DNA from: Vibrio alfacsensis
GTDB taxonomy: Bacteria; Pseudomonadota; Gammaproteobacteria; Enterobacterales; Vibrionaceae
Length of the DNA: 64,000 bases
Direction: 5' to 3'
NCBI RefSeq assembly: GCF_003544875.1
Contig: NZ_CP032093.1
Coordinates: 1,364,001-1,428,000 of the forward strand
Below the pieces are notes generated by a model. That model worked only from the letters and a program-made list of their open reading frames with translations. It had not been told where the DNA came from and ran no database searches. Positions 26,733-38,794 of this stretch are shown piece after piece (the first letter of the stretch is position 1; each line of letters opens with the position of its first letter). Both the position numbers and the translations under genes were made by a program.

Positions 26733-28661
26733 ATGCCTATTATTACTCTTCCTGACGGCAGTCAGCGTCAATTTGACAACCCAGTATCTACAATGGAAGT
26801 TGCGCAATCGATCGGTCCTGGCCTTGCGAAAGCAACGATTGCTGGTCGTGTAAACGGTAACCGCGTTGATGCATGTGATTTAATTGAAGAAGATGCAAGC
26901 CTAGAAATCATCACAGTTAAAGATGAAGTAGACGGTCTAGAAATCGTTCGTCACTCTTGTGCTCACCTTCTTGGTCACGCTCTAAAGCAACTTTACCCTC
27001 AAGCTAAAATGGCGATCGGTCCAACCATCGACAATGGCTTCTACTACGACATCGACCTAGACGAGTCTCTAACGCAAGAAGATCTAGAAAAGATCGAAAA
27101 GCGTATGCAAGAGCTTGCGAAAACTAAGTACGAAGTTGTTAAGAAAAAGGTAAGCTGGCAGGAAGCACGTGATACATTTGAATCACGTGGTGAACCATAC
27201 AAAGTGGAAATCCTAGACGAAAACGTATCTCGTGATGATCGTCCAGGCCTTTACCACCATGAAGAATACATCGACATGTGTCGTGGCCCTCACGTTCCAA
27301 ACATGGGCTTCTGTCAACACTTCACGCTATTGAATGTTGCAGGTGCTTACTGGCGTGGTAACAGCGACAACAAGATGCTTCAGCGTATCTACGGTACGGC
27401 TTTCCATGATAAGAAAGCGCTAAAAGCGCACCTAACTCGCTTGGAAGAAGCGGCGAAGCGTGACCACCGCAAGATCGGTAAGCAACTAGACCTATTCCAC
27501 ATGCAGCAAGAAGCACCAGGTATGGTGTTCTGGCATCACAATGGTTGGTCTATCTTCCGTGATCTAGAAGTGTTTGTACGTGACAAACTTAATGAGTACG
27601 ATTACCAAGAAGTAAAAGGCCCATTGATGATGGACCGTGTTCTTTGGGAACGCTCTGGTCACTGGGACAAATACGCAGACGCAATGTTTACGACTTCTTC
27701 TGAAAACCGTGAATACGCGATTAAACCAATGAACTGTCCTGGTCACGTTCAGATCTTTAACCAAGGTCTAAAATCGTACCGTGACTTACCGCTACGTATG
27801 GCTGAGTTTGGCTCATGTCACCGTAACGAACCATCTGGTGCACTACACGGCATTATGCGTGTACGTGGCTTTACTCAGGATGACGCTCATATTTTCTGTA
27901 CTGAGAGCCAAATTCAAGAAGAAGTAACAAATTGTATCAAGATGGTGTACGATACGTACCAAACGTTCGGTTTCGACAATATCGTCGTGAAATTGTCTAC
28001 ACGTCCAGAAAAACGTGTTGGCTCTGATGAAATCTGGGATCAATCAGAAGAAGCATTGAAACAGTCTCTAGAATCAATGGAAATTCCATACGAGATTCAA
28101 GAGGGTGAGGGTGCGTTCTACGGTCCTAAGATCGAGTTCACGCTATACGACTGTCTAGACCGTGCATGGCAATGTGGTACTGTTCAGTTAGACTTCAACC
28201 TACCAGGTCGCTTAGGTGCAACTTATGTAGGTGAAAACAATGAGCGTCTTGTTCCGGTAATGATTCACCGTGCAATTCTAGGTTCACTAGAGCGTTTCAT
28301 TGGTATTCTTATCGAAGAATATGCTGGTTTCTTCCCAACTTGGTTGGCGCCAGAACAAGCAATTCTTATGAACATCACTGACAAACAGTCAGATTATGTT
28401 CAGGAAGTAGTACAAAAATTACAAAAAAGTGGAATTAGAGCTAAAGCGGACTTGAGAAATGAGAAGATTGGCTTTAAAATCCGCGAACACACTTTGAAGC
28501 GTGTACCGTATATGCTTGTAGTCGGTGACCAAGAAATGGAAGCTGGCGAAATCGCAGTACGTACTCGTAAAGGTAAAGATCTCGGTAAATTTAAAGTGGA
28601 TGATTTCATTTCTTACATCCAAGACGAGATTTCAAGCCGTAAGCTCAATCTGGAGGAATAA
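26733..28661 (+). CDS. thrS: Threonine-tRNA ligase
   Basis: Charges tRNA-Thr in the cytoplasm. The 642-residue protein has the usual length and order: TGS domain ([14 protein letters not shown]), the editing domain with [10 protein letters not shown] and MCRGPHVP, and the class II core with motif 2 around [15 protein letters not shown] and motif 3 near [15 protein letters not shown], then the anticodon-binding end. The zinc ligand Cys is in [12 protein letters not shown]. The ATG at 26733 with AAAGGA is chosen over a longer open frame back to 26547. infC follows after three bases. Confidence 0.98.
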   Translation: MPIITLPDGSQRQFDNPVSTMEVAQSIGPGLAKATIAGRVNGNRVDACDLIEEDASLEIITVKDEVDGLEIVRHSCAHLLGHALKQLYPQAKMAIGPTIDNGFYYDIDLDESLTQEDLEKIEKRMQELAKTKYEVVKKKVSWQEARDTFESRGEPYKVEILDENVSRDDRPGLYHHEEYIDMCRGPHVPNMGFCQHFTLLNVAGAYWRGNSDNKMLQRIYGTAFHDKKALKAHLTRLEEAAKRDHRKIGKQLDLFHMQQEAPGMVFWHHNGWSIFRDLEVFVRDKLNEYDYQEVKGPLMMDRVLWERSGHWDKYADAMFTTSSENREYAIKPMNCPGHVQIFNQGLKSYRDLPLRMAEFGSCHRNEPSGALHGIMRVRGFTQDDAHIFCTESQIQEEVTNCIKMVYDTYQTFGFDNIVVKLSTRPEKRVGSDEIWDQSEEALKQSLESMEIPYEIQEGEGAFYGPKIEFTLYDCLDRAWQCGTVQLDFNLPGRLGATYVGENNERLVPVMIHRAILGSLERFIGILIEEYAGFFPTWLAPEQAILMNITDKQSDYVQEVVQKLQKSGIRAKADLRNEKIGFKIREHTLKRVPYMLVVGDQEMEAGEIAVRTRKGKDLGKFKVDDFISYIQDEISSRKLNLEE

Positions 28662-28664
28662 GCT

Positions 28665-29216
28665 ATTAAAGGCGGAAGACGCGGCCAACAGCCGGTAAAA
28701 CAAAACCCGCACCGTTTGAACGGTGAAATTCGTGGCGTTCGTGAAGTTCGACTAACAGGCGCTGACGGTGAACCAGTTGGTATTGTTTCAATCCAAGAAG
28801 CACTAGCAGCAGCCGACGAAGCTGGTATGGATCTTGTTGAGATCAGCCCTAACGCCGAGCCACCTGTCTGTCGTGTGATGGACTACGGTAAGTTCCTCTT
28901 CGAGAAGAGCAAAGCTGCGAAAGAGCAGAAGAAGAAGCAAAAACAGGTTCAGATTAAGGAAATTAAATTCCGTCCTGGAACTGATATTGGAGACTATCAG
29001 GTAAAACTACGCAACCTGACGCGTTTCCTTGAAGAAGGCAACAAAGTGAAAGTAACTATTCGCTTCCGTGGCCGAGAAATGGCACACCAAGACATCGGTG
29101 TTGATGTTCTTCATCGCTTGAAAGAAGATACTGTAGAGTTTGCTGTAGTAGAATCTTTCCCAAGCCGTATTGAAGGTCGTCAGATGATCATGGTGCTTGC
29201 CCCTAAAAAGAAGTAA
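28665..29216 (+). CDS. infC: Translation initiation factor IF-3 (ATT start)
   Basis: Binds the 30S subunit and checks initiator tRNA and start codon. The frame begins with ATT at 28665 ([19 protein letters not shown] follows), preceded by GGAGG seven or eight bases upstream, as in other proteobacteria where the AUU start lets IF-3 limit its own synthesis. The 183 residues include [15 protein letters not shown] and the C-terminal [12 protein letters not shown]. An internal ATG at 28716 would remove the conserved N-terminus. Part of the thrS-infC-rpmI-rplT operon. Confidence 0.97.
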   Translation: MKGGRRGQQPVKQNPHRLNGEIRGVREVRLTGADGEPVGIVSIQEALAAADEAGMDLVEISPNAEPPVCRVMDYGKFLFEKSKAAKEQKKKQKQVQIKEIKFRPGTDIGDYQVKLRNLTRFLEEGNKVKVTIRFRGREMAHQDIGVDVLHRLKEDTVEFAVVESFPSRIEGRQMIMVLAPKKK

Positions 29217-29333
29217 TTAACGGCTCATAAAGTAATTAAGACCTAGCCGTTTCCCTTTAGAGGGTAAGCGGTTGGGTTTTGTTCGCCCTAATTACATTGT
29301 TTATTAAACTACTACAATGCGGAGTTATTCATC
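29217..29333 (+). promoter_or_regulatory. infC-rpmI intergenic leader
   Basis: A 117-base gap with GC-containing complementary arms (CTAGCCGTTTCCCTTTAG and GGGTAAGCGGTTGGG). In E. coli the r-protein L20 binds the leader of rpmI and represses rpmI-rplT; this is the equivalent position, and secondary structure is likely. Confidence 0.4.
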
Positions 29334-29528
29334 ATGCCTAAGATGAAAACCAACAAAGGTGCTGCTAAGCGTTTCAAGAAAACTGCTGGTGGTATTAAGT
29401 ACAAGCACGCTACAAAACGTCACATCCTGACTAAGCGTACTACTAAGAACAAGCGTCAACTACGTCCAAATGCAATCCTTCCTAAGTGTGAAGTGGCTGC
29501 AGTTCTTCGTATGTTGCCATACGCTTAA
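29334..29528 (+). CDS. rpmI: 50S ribosomal protein L35
   Basis: A 64-residue highly basic protein: [20 protein letters not shown] and [17 protein letters not shown] are the L35 signature. Full length, in the usual place before rplT. Confidence 0.98.
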   Translation: MPKMKTNKGAAKRFKKTAGGIKYKHATKRHILTKRTTKNKRQLRPNAILPKCEVAAVLRMLPYA

Positions 29529-29567
29529 TTCTTTTAGTTATCAATCGTTTAGTTTAGGAGAAGCATA

Positions 29568-29921
29568 ATGCCTCGCGTAAAACGTGGTGTACAAGCTCGT
29601 GCACGTCATAAGAAAGTTCTAAAACAAGCTAAAGGTTACTACGGTGCACGTTCACGTGTTTACCGCGTAGCTTTCCAAGCAGTTACTAAAGCTGGTCAAT
29701 ACGCTTACCGTGACCGTCGCGCTAAGAAACGTCAATTCCGTCAACTTTGGATTGCACGTATCAACGCAGCATCTCGTCAAAATGGTCTATCTTACAGCCG
29801 TTTCATCAACGGTCTTAAGAAAGCATCTATCGAGATCGACCGTAAGATCCTAGCCGACATCGCAGTATTCGACAAAGCAGCATTTGCTGTACTAGTTGAA
29901 AAAGCGAAAGCTGCTCTTTAA
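29568..29921 (+). CDS. rplT: 50S ribosomal protein L20
   Basis: A 117-residue basic protein: [32 protein letters not shown] and [21 protein letters not shown] are L20 hallmarks. It assembles early on 23S rRNA and, in E. coli, represses its own operon. AGGAGA stands upstream of ATG 29568. Confidence 0.98.
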
Positions 29922-29940
29922 TTAGCAGTTTAGGTTTAAG

Positions 29941-29974
29941 AAAAGGAGAGCATTAGCTCTCCTTTTTTATTTTT
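29941..29974 (+). terminator. Terminator of the infC-rplT operon
   Basis: Stem AAAAGGAGAG-CATTAG-CTCTCCTTTT with a T-rich tail (TTTTTTATTTTT). Confidence 0.85.
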
Positions 29975-30214
29975 GCCAATTTACTATTTGCAGTAAGCAT
30001 TTTTATTGCTTCTGACTCTGAGCGATTTATACCCATACCCATACCCATACCGATATGGACATAAGCCTTAATCACGTCACATCTCATCCGAGTTCTTCCA
30101 AATTTATTCATCTCGTCTGATGCCGCTCTGCAATTGGTAACATTCTGTAGGTTTACATTGCGAATACGCATGGTAACGTAAGTGAATCATTGAGTTATCT
30201 TTCAGAGGTTATAT

Positions 30215-30529
30215 ATGATCTATACAACGACCGATACTATTCCTGGCCGTGACATTATTGAAATCAAAGGTGTGGTCACTGGAAATGTCGTTCAATCTAA
30301 GCATATTGGGCGTGATTTCATGGCTGGTCTCAAAAGCATTGTTGGTGGTGAAATTCGTGGCTATACCGAGATGATGACAGAAGCGCGTAATATCGCCATT
30401 CAGCGTATGGTAGAGGAAGCGTCGAGTAAAGGGGCGGATGCAATTGTAGGTATTCGTTTTACTACAAGTTCGATAGTTGATGGCTCATCTGAGATATTGG
30501 CCTTTGGTACTGCAGTGAAACTTGGTTAA
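30215..30529 (+). CDS. YbjQ/UPF0145 family protein
   Basis: A 104-residue protein of the DUF74 (YbjQ) family, small pentamer-forming cytoplasmic proteins of unclear role, sometimes called heavy-metal-binding by name only. IPGRDIIEIKGVVTGNVVQSKHIGRDFMAGL and the end ASSKGADAIVGIRFTTSSI carry the family pattern; length is normal. Single gene with an AGAGG ribosome site. A short hairpin (TGTCGTT-CTAG-AAACGACA) near 30550 may end the transcript. Confidence 0.9.
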   Translation: MIYTTTDTIPGRDIIEIKGVVTGNVVQSKHIGRDFMAGLKSIVGGEIRGYTEMMTEARNIAIQRMVEEASSKGADAIVGIRFTTSSIVDGSSEILAFGTAVKLG

Positions 30530-30601
30530 TCCGTATTCAGGAAGTGCTTTTGTCGTTCTAGAAACGACAGAATAATCTTGTGCATTAATACGCATACTTT
30601 T

Positions 30602-30790
30602 ATGGTATTTAGTGTACGTATTGTTTTAGTTGTTACTATATTGCTTGGTTTTATATTTTTCTATTTGAGTTCTGTTGGAGTCTTGTTCTTAATTTTTGTT
30701 ATTTTGTTTGAGGTTATTTTGTGGGGGCGTTCGATGAATAGAGTCTCCGCTTATACTCACAAGAAAAACAACTTTCAAACTGGAAAGTGA
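30602..30790 (+). CDS. Possible small membrane protein
   Basis: A 62-residue frame with two adjoining membrane helices (VRIVLVVTILLGFIFFYL and VLFLIFVILFEVILW) and a basic tail. No strong ribosome site at the ATG. The hydrophobic content and lack of a competing gene make it possible; unsupported by family. Confidence 0.35.
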   Translation: MVFSVRIVLVVTILLGFIFFYLSSVGVLFLIFVILFEVILWGRSMNRVSAYTHKKNNFQTGK

Positions 30791-30892
30791 TATATAAATT
30801 CATAGTTTATATATAAAACCTGAACTTATTGCTTGCCATATCGCTCTAAGTTGTTACAAATATAATAAAGATGTAACAACTGGAGGGGTGTA

Positions 30893-31549
30893 ATGAGAGA
30901 GCTAACACCGGAATATTTGTTAGCGGCTTTACGGCAAGCAATCAAGACGAAAGGATTAACATACCGAGAACTATCAGAAAAAATGGGCATGCCGTTGTCC
31001 ACCTTTAAGCGACATTTAACAAGCACCAATCTCGCGCTTGATAAGCTGCTTGAGTATTGCCGTGCCATCGATTGTACGTTGGATGAATTACAGAAGTTGG
31101 CAAATCAACTTCAAGCGGAAGATCAGGACTATTTCAGCCATACACAAGACGAAGTGTTTTTTCAGTTTCCCCATCTTTATGATTTTTATCGTGAGTTACG
31201 CATGCTGCGTGGTAAGGATGGTTATACCATCTTGATGAAAAAGTACGGCCTTTCGAAGCAGAGTATGGCGAGTTATCTTGGCGCCCTTGAGCTACTCGAC
31301 TTAGTCTATGTCGATGAAAGTAACCACATAACATTACACGGGCCGCTTTATTATCGCTATGCTGAAAACTCAAAACTCAACGATAAATATACAGAGATCA
31401 TTAAAGATCAGACAACGACCTATGATAAGTGTGTTCGAGTCGCACTATCCAGAATGAAAATTACGGAAGAACAGCTGCTTGTATTAGAAGACTTGGTGGC
31501 AAAACTGTATTGGATTTTCATTCAAAAATGTCGTCGCAGAAAACTTTAA
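30893..31549 (+). CDS. Cro/C1-type helix-turn-helix regulator
   Basis: A 218-residue protein with an N-terminal HTH_3-like domain (about residues 8-65): LRQAIKTKGLTYRELSEKMGMPLSTFKRHL. The rest, including ELRMLRGKDGYTILMKKYGLSKQSMASYLGAL, may form a second winged helix for dimerisation or signal binding. ATG 30893 follows GGAGGGG. Target genes are unknown; no divergent partner is next to it. Confidence 0.75.
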   Translation: MRELTPEYLLAALRQAIKTKGLTYRELSEKMGMPLSTFKRHLTSTNLALDKLLEYCRAIDCTLDELQKLANQLQAEDQDYFSHTQDEVFFQFPHLYDFYRELRMLRGKDGYTILMKKYGLSKQSMASYLGALELLDLVYVDESNHITLHGPLYYRYAENSKLNDKYTEIIKDQTTTYDKCVRVALSRMKITEEQLLVLEDLVAKLYWIFIQKCRRRKL

Positions 31550-31550
31550 T

Positions 31551-31700
31551 GTGTCTGATTTTACGAATGTTCTATTGATAGCAGGCCCACATCAGCCCGT
31601 GACATTTTCAAATGGGATTGTTCAAACGGATGATAACTTTATTGATGATATACGCTATGCCATTGCTTCTGCGGGAGAGAAGCCAAGTCTCTCAATTTAG
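31551..31700 (+). pseudogene. Short C-terminal fragment behind the regulator
   Basis: A 49-residue GTG frame reading VSDFTNVLLIAGPHQPVTF and ending YAIASAGEKPSLSI, one base after the regulator stop. It looks like the tail of a soluble protein rather than a complete gene. Confidence 0.25.
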
Positions 31701-33039
<1,339 letters not shown>

Positions 33040-33057
33040 TCCAGGGGATAAATCACT

Positions 33058-35463
33058 ATGAAATTCAGCGAATCATGGCTTCGTGAGTGGGTTAGTCCTT
33101 CGATTACCACTGATGAACTAACTCACCAAATTACAATGGCGGGTCTAGAAGTTGATGACGTGCTACCTGTAGCAGGTTCGTTCAACGGCGTTAAAGTTGG
33201 TCACGTTGTTGAATGTGGTCAACACCCAGATGCAGATAAACTGCGCGTAACTAAAGTTGACGTGGGTGAAGAAGAGCTTCTAGACATCGTTTGTGGCGCA
33301 CACAACTGTCGCCAAGGTCTGAAAGTAGCAGTAGCAACCGTTGGTGCTGTTCTTCCAGGCGATTTCAAAATCAAAAAAGCGAAACTACGTGGCCAGCCAT
33401 CTCACGGCATGCTTTGTTCATTCACTGAACTAGGTATCGACGTTGAGTCAGACGGCATCATGGAACTAGCAGAAGACGCAGTAATCGGTACCGATTTCCG
33501 TGAATTCCTAGGTCTAGATGACGTAACGGTAGACGTAGACCTAACAGCAAACCGCGCTGACTGTTTCAGCATTCGTGGTCTAGCTCGTGAAGTTGGCGTA
33601 CTAAACCGCGCTGACGTGACTGAGCCATCAGTAGAAACAGTAGCAGCTTCAATCGAAGACAAAGTGTCTATCGAAGTGAAAGCGCCAGCTGCGTGTCCAC
33701 GTTACCTAGGTCGCGTTGTTAAGAACGTAAACGTTCAAGCTGAAACGCCACTATGGATGCAAGAGAAACTGCGTCGTTGTGGTATTCGCTCTATCGACCC
33801 TGTAGTAGACATCACTAACTACGTTCTTCTAGAGCAAGGTCAACCAATGCACGCGTTCGATCTAGCGAAGATCGAAGGTGGCATTGTAGTTCGTATGGCT
33901 GAGCAAGGTGAGAAGCTAACACTTCTTGACGGCAGCGAAGCAGAACTAAACGCAGATACACTAGTAGTAGCAGACCACAATAAAGCACTTGCAATCGCAG
34001 GTATCTTTGGTGGTGAAGAGTCTGGTGTAACAACTGAGACTAAAGACGTTCTACTAGAGTGTGCATTCTTTGCTCCTGATCACATCCGTGGTCGCGCACG
34101 TAGCTACGGCCTTCACACTGACTCTTCAATGCGTTTCGAACGTGGTGTGGATTACGCACTGCAAGTGAGCGCAATGGAGCGTGCAACTCAGCTTCTTGTT
34201 GAGATCTGTGGTGGTGAAGTTGCACCTGTTGTGGCTGTTGAGTCTGAAGCAGACCTACCTAAGCCAAACAAAGTTGCTCTACGTCGCACTAAGCTAGACA
34301 ACCTACTCGGTCACCACATCGCTGATGCAGACGTAGTAGAGATCCTAGAGCGCCTAGGTCTGACTGTTGAAGCTTCAGAAGAAGGTTGGGTGGCAGTAGC
34401 GCCAACATGGCGTTTCGATATCGCAATCGAGCAAGACCTGATTGAAGAAGTTGGGCGTATCTACGGTTACGACAACATCCCTAACCAGCACCCAGTAGCA
34501 GCACTTAAGATGCACAACCACGTTGAAGCGGATCTTCCACTGAAACGCGTTCGTGATCTTCTTGTTGACCGCGGTTACCACGAAGCAATTACATACAGCT
34601 TCGTTGAGCCAGAGCAACAAAAGCTAGTTGTTCCAGGTGTTGAGCCGCTAATCCTGCCATTCCCAATTTCTGCGGATATGTCAGCGATGCGTCTTGGTCT
34701 TATCCAAGGTCTGCTGAACACGGTTGTTCACAACCAGAAGCGTCAACAGCCACGTGTTCGTCTATTCGAATATGGCCTACGTTTCATCCCATGTGAATCT
34801 GCAGAAAACGGCATGCGCCAAGAGCCTATGCTAGCAGGTGTTATCGCAGGTACTCGCGGTGAAGAGCACTGGGATATCGAAACTAACACTGTTGATTTCT
34901 TCGACCTTAAGGGCGATCTAGAAGCGATTCTAGAGCTATCTGCGAACGAAAAAGCGTACTCTTTTGCAGCTCTATCTGCTGAAGACAAAGCGGCGAATCC
35001 AGCTCTTCACCCAGGTCAATCAGCGGCAATCATCGTTGATGGTAAGCAAGTTGGTGTGATTGGTACGGTTCACCCTGAGCTTGAGCGTAAGTTCGGTCTA
35101 AACGGTCGTACTATCGTATTCGAAATCGAATGGTCTGCGATTAACAGCAAAGTGATCCCTGAAGCGGTAGCACTTTCTAAGTTCCCTTCAAACCGTCGTG
35201 ATATCGCGGTAGTCGTGGACGAAGCGGTTGCATCTGGTGACATCGTTAACGCTTGTCTAGAACAAGGTGGAGAGTTCCTTAAAGATGCGAAACTGTTCGA
35301 CGTTTACGTAGGTAAAGGCGTTGAAGACGGTAAGAAGAGCCTAGCAATCGCTCTGACTCTACAATCACTTGAGCGTACGCTTGAAGATGCAGATATCGCT
35401 GGTGCGGTTGACGCTATCGTTGCTCACGTATCTGAGAAGTTTGGTGCAGCTCTACGTGACTAA
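33058..35463 (+). CDS. pheT: Phenylalanine-tRNA ligase beta subunit
   Basis: Structural, editing and tRNA-binding subunit of PheRS. The 801 residues begin with [12 protein letters not shown], then the EMAP-like tRNA-binding domain (residues about 40-150, [20 protein letters not shown]), B3/B4 editing region, B5 domain, the catalytic-like core and the C-terminal anticodon-binding domain ([14 protein letters not shown]). GGGGA stands upstream of ATG. A terminator lies directly downstream, so ihfA, which follows pheT in many gammaproteobacteria, is not here. Confidence 0.98.
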   Translation: MKFSESWLREWVSPSITTDELTHQITMAGLEVDDVLPVAGSFNGVKVGHVVECGQHPDADKLRVTKVDVGEEELLDIVCGAHNCRQGLKVAVATVGAVLPGDFKIKKAKLRGQPSHGMLCSFTELGIDVESDGIMELAEDAVIGTDFREFLGLDDVTVDVDLTANRADCFSIRGLAREVGVLNRADVTEPSVETVAASIEDKVSIEVKAPAACPRYLGRVVKNVNVQAETPLWMQEKLRRCGIRSIDPVVDITNYVLLEQGQPMHAFDLAKIEGGIVVRMAEQGEKLTLLDGSEAELNADTLVVADHNKALAIAGIFGGEESGVTTETKDVLLECAFFAPDHIRGRARSYGLHTDSSMRFERGVDYALQVSAMERATQLLVEICGGEVAPVVAVESEADLPKPNKVALRRTKLDNLLGHHIADADVVEILERLGLTVEASEEGWVAVAPTWRFDIAIEQDLIEEVGRIYGYDNIPNQHPVAALKMHNHVEADLPLKRVRDLLVDRGYHEAITYSFVEPEQQKLVVPGVEPLILPFPISADMSAMRLGLIQGLLNTVVHNQKRQQPRVRLFEYGLRFIPCESAENGMRQEPMLAGVIAGTRGEEHWDIETNTVDFFDLKGDLEAILELSANEKAYSFAALSAEDKAANPALHPGQSAAIIVDGKQVGVIGTVHPELERKFGLNGRTIVFEIEWSAINSKVIPEAVALSKFPSNRRDIAVVVDEAVASGDIVNACLEQGGEFLKDAKLFDVYVGKGVEDGKKSLAIALTLQSLERTLEDADIAGAVDAIVAHVSEKFGAALRD

Positions 35464-35492
35464 ATAGCGTCTCGCTAAACTTGATTAAATAT

Positions 35493-35521
35493 AAAACCCT
35501 GCCAGAACGGCAGGGTTTTAT
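35493..35521 (+). terminator. Terminator after pheT
   Basis: Perfect stem AAAACCCTGCC-AGAAC-GGCAGGGTTTT with a T run. Confidence 0.88.
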
Positions 35522-35610
35522 TGAAAGCGAGTGGTGAAAGGCTAGTCCATTAGAGAACCCAGTTATTTTCTATTATTGGCTCTAAAAGAATAGAATAACT
35601 CTAATGGTCA

Positions 35611-36054
35611 TTATTGCTGAGATTGCAGTTTTGCTCGGATAAAATCACGGTGATCAACATACAGTAATTCTGCCGTTTTACGGATAACAGCATCTTCTAG
35701 CGGATCGAGCTCTCCATCGGCATACGCGACATCCCACATACTCTTGATCAAATCGTAGCGAGTTTCTTGAGGAAGATCCCTGAGCTGAGAAGTAAAGTCA
35801 TAAATCGACGCAGACTCATTAGATTTTTCCTGCGCTTGTTGAAGCAGTACTTCAGTCTCTTCTTCATTAAGAGACAATAGGTGCATTATTAACGAACGTT
35901 TGGTTGCTTGTTCTCTTTCATCGATCTCATGGTCTGCCCCTGCGACTTCACAAAGCAGACAGGCAATGGCCAAGTTGGGGGAAAAAGTACTGGAATGACT
36001 AAGATCAGAGCCCTCGATAAGCTGCTTAAACAGTGCAGTGAGAGAATTAAACAT
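35611..36054 (-). CDS. TerB-family protein
   Basis: A 147-residue all-helical protein of the TerB/DjlA-N type. ACLLCEVAGADHEIDEREQ and SMWDVAYADGELDPLEDAVIRKTAELLYV are the two paired TerB-fold repeats with metal-binding Asp/Glu. Named for tellurite resistance in other operons, but stand-alone copies like this have no proved role. The ATG at 36054 with upstream GGGGA is better than the one at 36066. Confidence 0.8.
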   Translation of the reverse strand: MFNSLTALFKQLIEGSDLSHSSTFSPNLAIACLLCEVAGADHEIDEREQATKRSLIMHLLSLNEEETEVLLQQAQEKSNESASIYDFTSQLRDLPQETRYDLIKSMWDVAYADGELDPLEDAVIRKTAELLYVDHRDFIRAKLQSQQ

Positions 36055-36234
36055 AACGATCCCCATGTTAAAAAGTGATGTATCAAAGATGGGGCCGGAT
36101 TATGAATATCTCAAGTTTTCCATACCCCTTATTCAAAAAAGCATACGAATTTGGCTTCTTTAATGTTCACTCTTGATGGCAAACTTCCCTTGCTAAGACA
36201 TCTTGTGAACGCTGAGCTTCGTTATGCATATGTC

Positions 36235-38175
36235 TTATTCTTCCACTTTCGTGGGAGGAAAGTGAACCTCGTTTCCATCACTAGTGAGAATACTAATTTG
36301 GCTTGGTTTGCCATTTTCTTCTAGCCGCAGTTCACCTATCGCACTTTGGTTTACTAAGCGGTAGAAGTCGTGGTTACTTGGGGCTCGTTTGAATATCTTA
36401 AGGCGCTTACGTTTCGTGAACCAGTTTAATGGCGAGCGCGGACTATAGAGTAGGCGGTCCATTGCATCGCAAAAGTTGAGTAGGGCAGTCGGAAACTGAT
36501 TTTTAAATCCACTGCAAGTGATTTGGTAGATATTCGGGCTGTTTTTTCGGTAACGCAACTTAATGTCGTACGCAAAAGAGTAGTGAACATCACCAGACAA
36601 AATCACAAAGTTGGTCGGGGTTTTCGTATGCGTAAATATGCTAATGAGAGTATTTGCACTGCCTGGGTGCGCCATCCAGTTTTCTGCATCAATGACTAAG
36701 GGTTGGCCGCAACTGGTCATGATACGTTGCAGCATCTCAATAAACTTGACTCCAAACATCGGCGCGGCCGAAACGATAATGACTTTGTCTTGATTCATCA
36801 ACTCTTGCTGAAACTCAATTAAAGCCTCCCAATCCATCAAACCTGATGGCTTATTCATGCGTGACTCTGAGCGCCAGCGACGGGTACGAGTATCGAGAAC
36901 GACGACTTTAGGTGATGTATGTACGGTGTAGTGCCATTCTTCAAAGCGATATAGGTACTGAATAAATTGGTTTTGTGCTTCGTCGGTGAGTTCGTCGAAG
37001 TAACGATGCGCATACTCCATGAACGTAGTATTAAACTTCTCCGGCGCGTTACCCCAGCCTTGGCATAGCCAGTAGGCGATCAATCCGTTGCCGATGATAC
37101 GATGTGAAAACGCATTTTCTGTTGCAGCTTTTTCCCAGCCGACCGTTAAATTCCAGTCATCGGTGATATCGTGATCATCGAAGATCATATAAGTCGGAAT
37201 ATGAGCCAGTAGTCGCTGAACGTTGTTTAGACCAGATATAAATGCATCGATATGCACTTTTTCATCACGCCAGTGCTGTTGCCATTTCGGGCTTAACTGT
37301 TTACCGCCAATAGAGAAGCCGAGGTCGAGAATTCTATCGCAGTTTATCAATGTCCAAGGTATTGGAGACCAAACCAGCAGATACATTGCGAAAAATTCAG
37401 CAAAACTAATTAAGTGGTTTTCACTCTCTCTTGAGCTGAAAATGGGCACACCTTTGTGGGGGAAGAACTTGGCTATCAAGCTTCCATCATCAACAAAGTG
37501 CGGCAAAATATGATCGCGACCGTAGTAGCAATCAGGATGTCGATAGAGCTCTTGAGTATTTTTGATAGGCGCTTGATCAAAGGTCTCATCTGGAAGACCA
37601 AGTAACTGAATAAGTTGTTCTATCGCATCAAGCATTGGCCCAGCAACGTGATCGGCATAGATCTGGTCACCACTCATTAGGAGCATGTCAGGACGATCCG
37701 TCACTTCTTGTTTGGCTACTTTTGCATCCGCTGTAACGAGGCTGTCTTTACTAAAATGATGCGGATTACGGCACGACCCATGCAGCAGGTAATCCGCCTT
37801 TTCACTGATTACAAACTCAATACCATTTTGGGCGTTTGTATCGTTTTCATAAGCAAGGTGCGGCATCAGTGTTGTCAATGGACCGTCTTGGGTATGTATT
37901 TGGTAGCGAAGTGCTTGCCCTGAGGGGTAGTTACCTTGAAGTGTCAGCATACATACCCAAGCATTTTTACCTACTTGAAGCTGCTGGTGTGGTGAAATTG
38001 CTTCTGAGTAAAGTGCGCTATCGGAATGTGCATCAAATATATCAACAGCGCCATCTAAACGTTTTGTTGTGACTAACCAAATGTTGACCTCTGCCGGGGT
38101 CACTTTTCTTAAAATTGGGCCTGCGATGATTAGAGGTAGTTGGTTTGGCTCATTGGCCGATAGCGGTGTTGGCAA
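36235..38175 (-). CDS. PhoD-like metallophosphatase
   Basis: A 646-residue metal-dependent phosphoesterase of the PhoD/alkaline phosphatase D type. Metal motifs: LLMSGDQIYADHV, MIFDDHDITDDWN and VILSGDVHYSFAYD. No signal peptide is obvious at the N-terminus, unlike secreted PhoD, so it may be cytoplasmic. The start at 38175 lies nine bases from the next upstream gene on the same strand, suggesting one transcript. Confidence 0.85.
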   Translation of the reverse strand: MPTPLSANEPNQLPLIIAGPILRKVTPAEVNIWLVTTKRLDGAVDIFDAHSDSALYSEAISPHQQLQVGKNAWVCMLTLQGNYPSGQALRYQIHTQDGPLTTLMPHLAYENDTNAQNGIEFVISEKADYLLHGSCRNPHHFSKDSLVTADAKVAKQEVTDRPDMLLMSGDQIYADHVAGPMLDAIEQLIQLLGLPDETFDQAPIKNTQELYRHPDCYYGRDHILPHFVDDGSLIAKFFPHKGVPIFSSRESENHLISFAEFFAMYLLVWSPIPWTLINCDRILDLGFSIGGKQLSPKWQQHWRDEKVHIDAFISGLNNVQRLLAHIPTYMIFDDHDITDDWNLTVGWEKAATENAFSHRIIGNGLIAYWLCQGWGNAPEKFNTTFMEYAHRYFDELTDEAQNQFIQYLYRFEEWHYTVHTSPKVVVLDTRTRRWRSESRMNKPSGLMDWEALIEFQQELMNQDKVIIVSAAPMFGVKFIEMLQRIMTSCGQPLVIDAENWMAHPGSANTLISIFTHTKTPTNFVILSGDVHYSFAYDIKLRYRKNSPNIYQITCSGFKNQFPTALLNFCDAMDRLLYSPRSPLNWFTKRKRLKIFKRAPSNHDFYRLVNQSAIGELRLEENGKPSQISILTSDGNEVHFPPTKVEE

Positions 38176-38184
38176 AGCGGTTCC

Positions 38185-38535
38185 TTATGCGTTTGAGTCT
38201 TCTTCAAGGAGTTCGATAACTTGTGAGCTGCTAAGTTCATGACCCATAAGAAATAAGCCTAACATAGCATCCGTTTTTGAAGTGTTATCGGCATCTTCAT
38301 CAAGGATTTGTTTTAAGCGGGTACGAATGAGCTCAATTTCATGCTCTACAAAACCACGACCTTCTTCATCGCCTTGGCCCTCTTCAGGTGCATTATCAAA
38401 GCGTAAAAAGAGCATTTCCCCGTCGAGTTCAGTTTCAACTAAGCGTTCGGGTAGCCATTCATCACCCATAACGATATCGGGATCGGCCCCTTGTGGCAGA
38501 GTGTTGAAAATGGAGATGAGTTCAGATGCTTTCAC
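38185..38535 (-). CDS. Conserved acidic protein, unknown
   Basis: A 116-residue, strongly acidic soluble protein (MKASELISIFNTLPQGADPDIVMGDEWLPERL). No recognised domain. Placed nine bases before the PhoD-like gene, so probably co-transcribed. The intact frame and normal codon use support a real gene. Confidence 0.65.
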   Translation of the reverse strand: MKASELISIFNTLPQGADPDIVMGDEWLPERLVETELDGEMLFLRFDNAPEEGQGDEEGRGFVEHEIELIRTRLKQILDEDADNTSKTDAMLGLFLMGHELSSSQVIELLEEDSNA

Positions 38536-38794
38536 GATAAATAGTGGTTTCTAGTAGTGATTTCCTATTGTATCGGTGAATCCACTAAAAATCTAAATCT
38601 CAATAGTGTAGATAAAGAAAAAACACAACGTTGAACATTGGATAAACAACTTGAATGAAAATAATCAAACTCTTACGTGTTTTTTCACGCGTTGAGCGTT
38701 AAAGTAGTAAGGTAACGGCTTCAATTTCCATTTGTATTGAACCCCTTATATTGAACACCTAAGTTGCTGAGTTATAGCGTGAAACAGGAATGTT

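Noticed and set aside
30031..30052. Short CCCATA tandem repeat inside a possible minus-strand frame (29953-30171)
   Set aside because: Only about three six-base copies; the frame has no ribosome site or family, and overlaps the rplT terminator.
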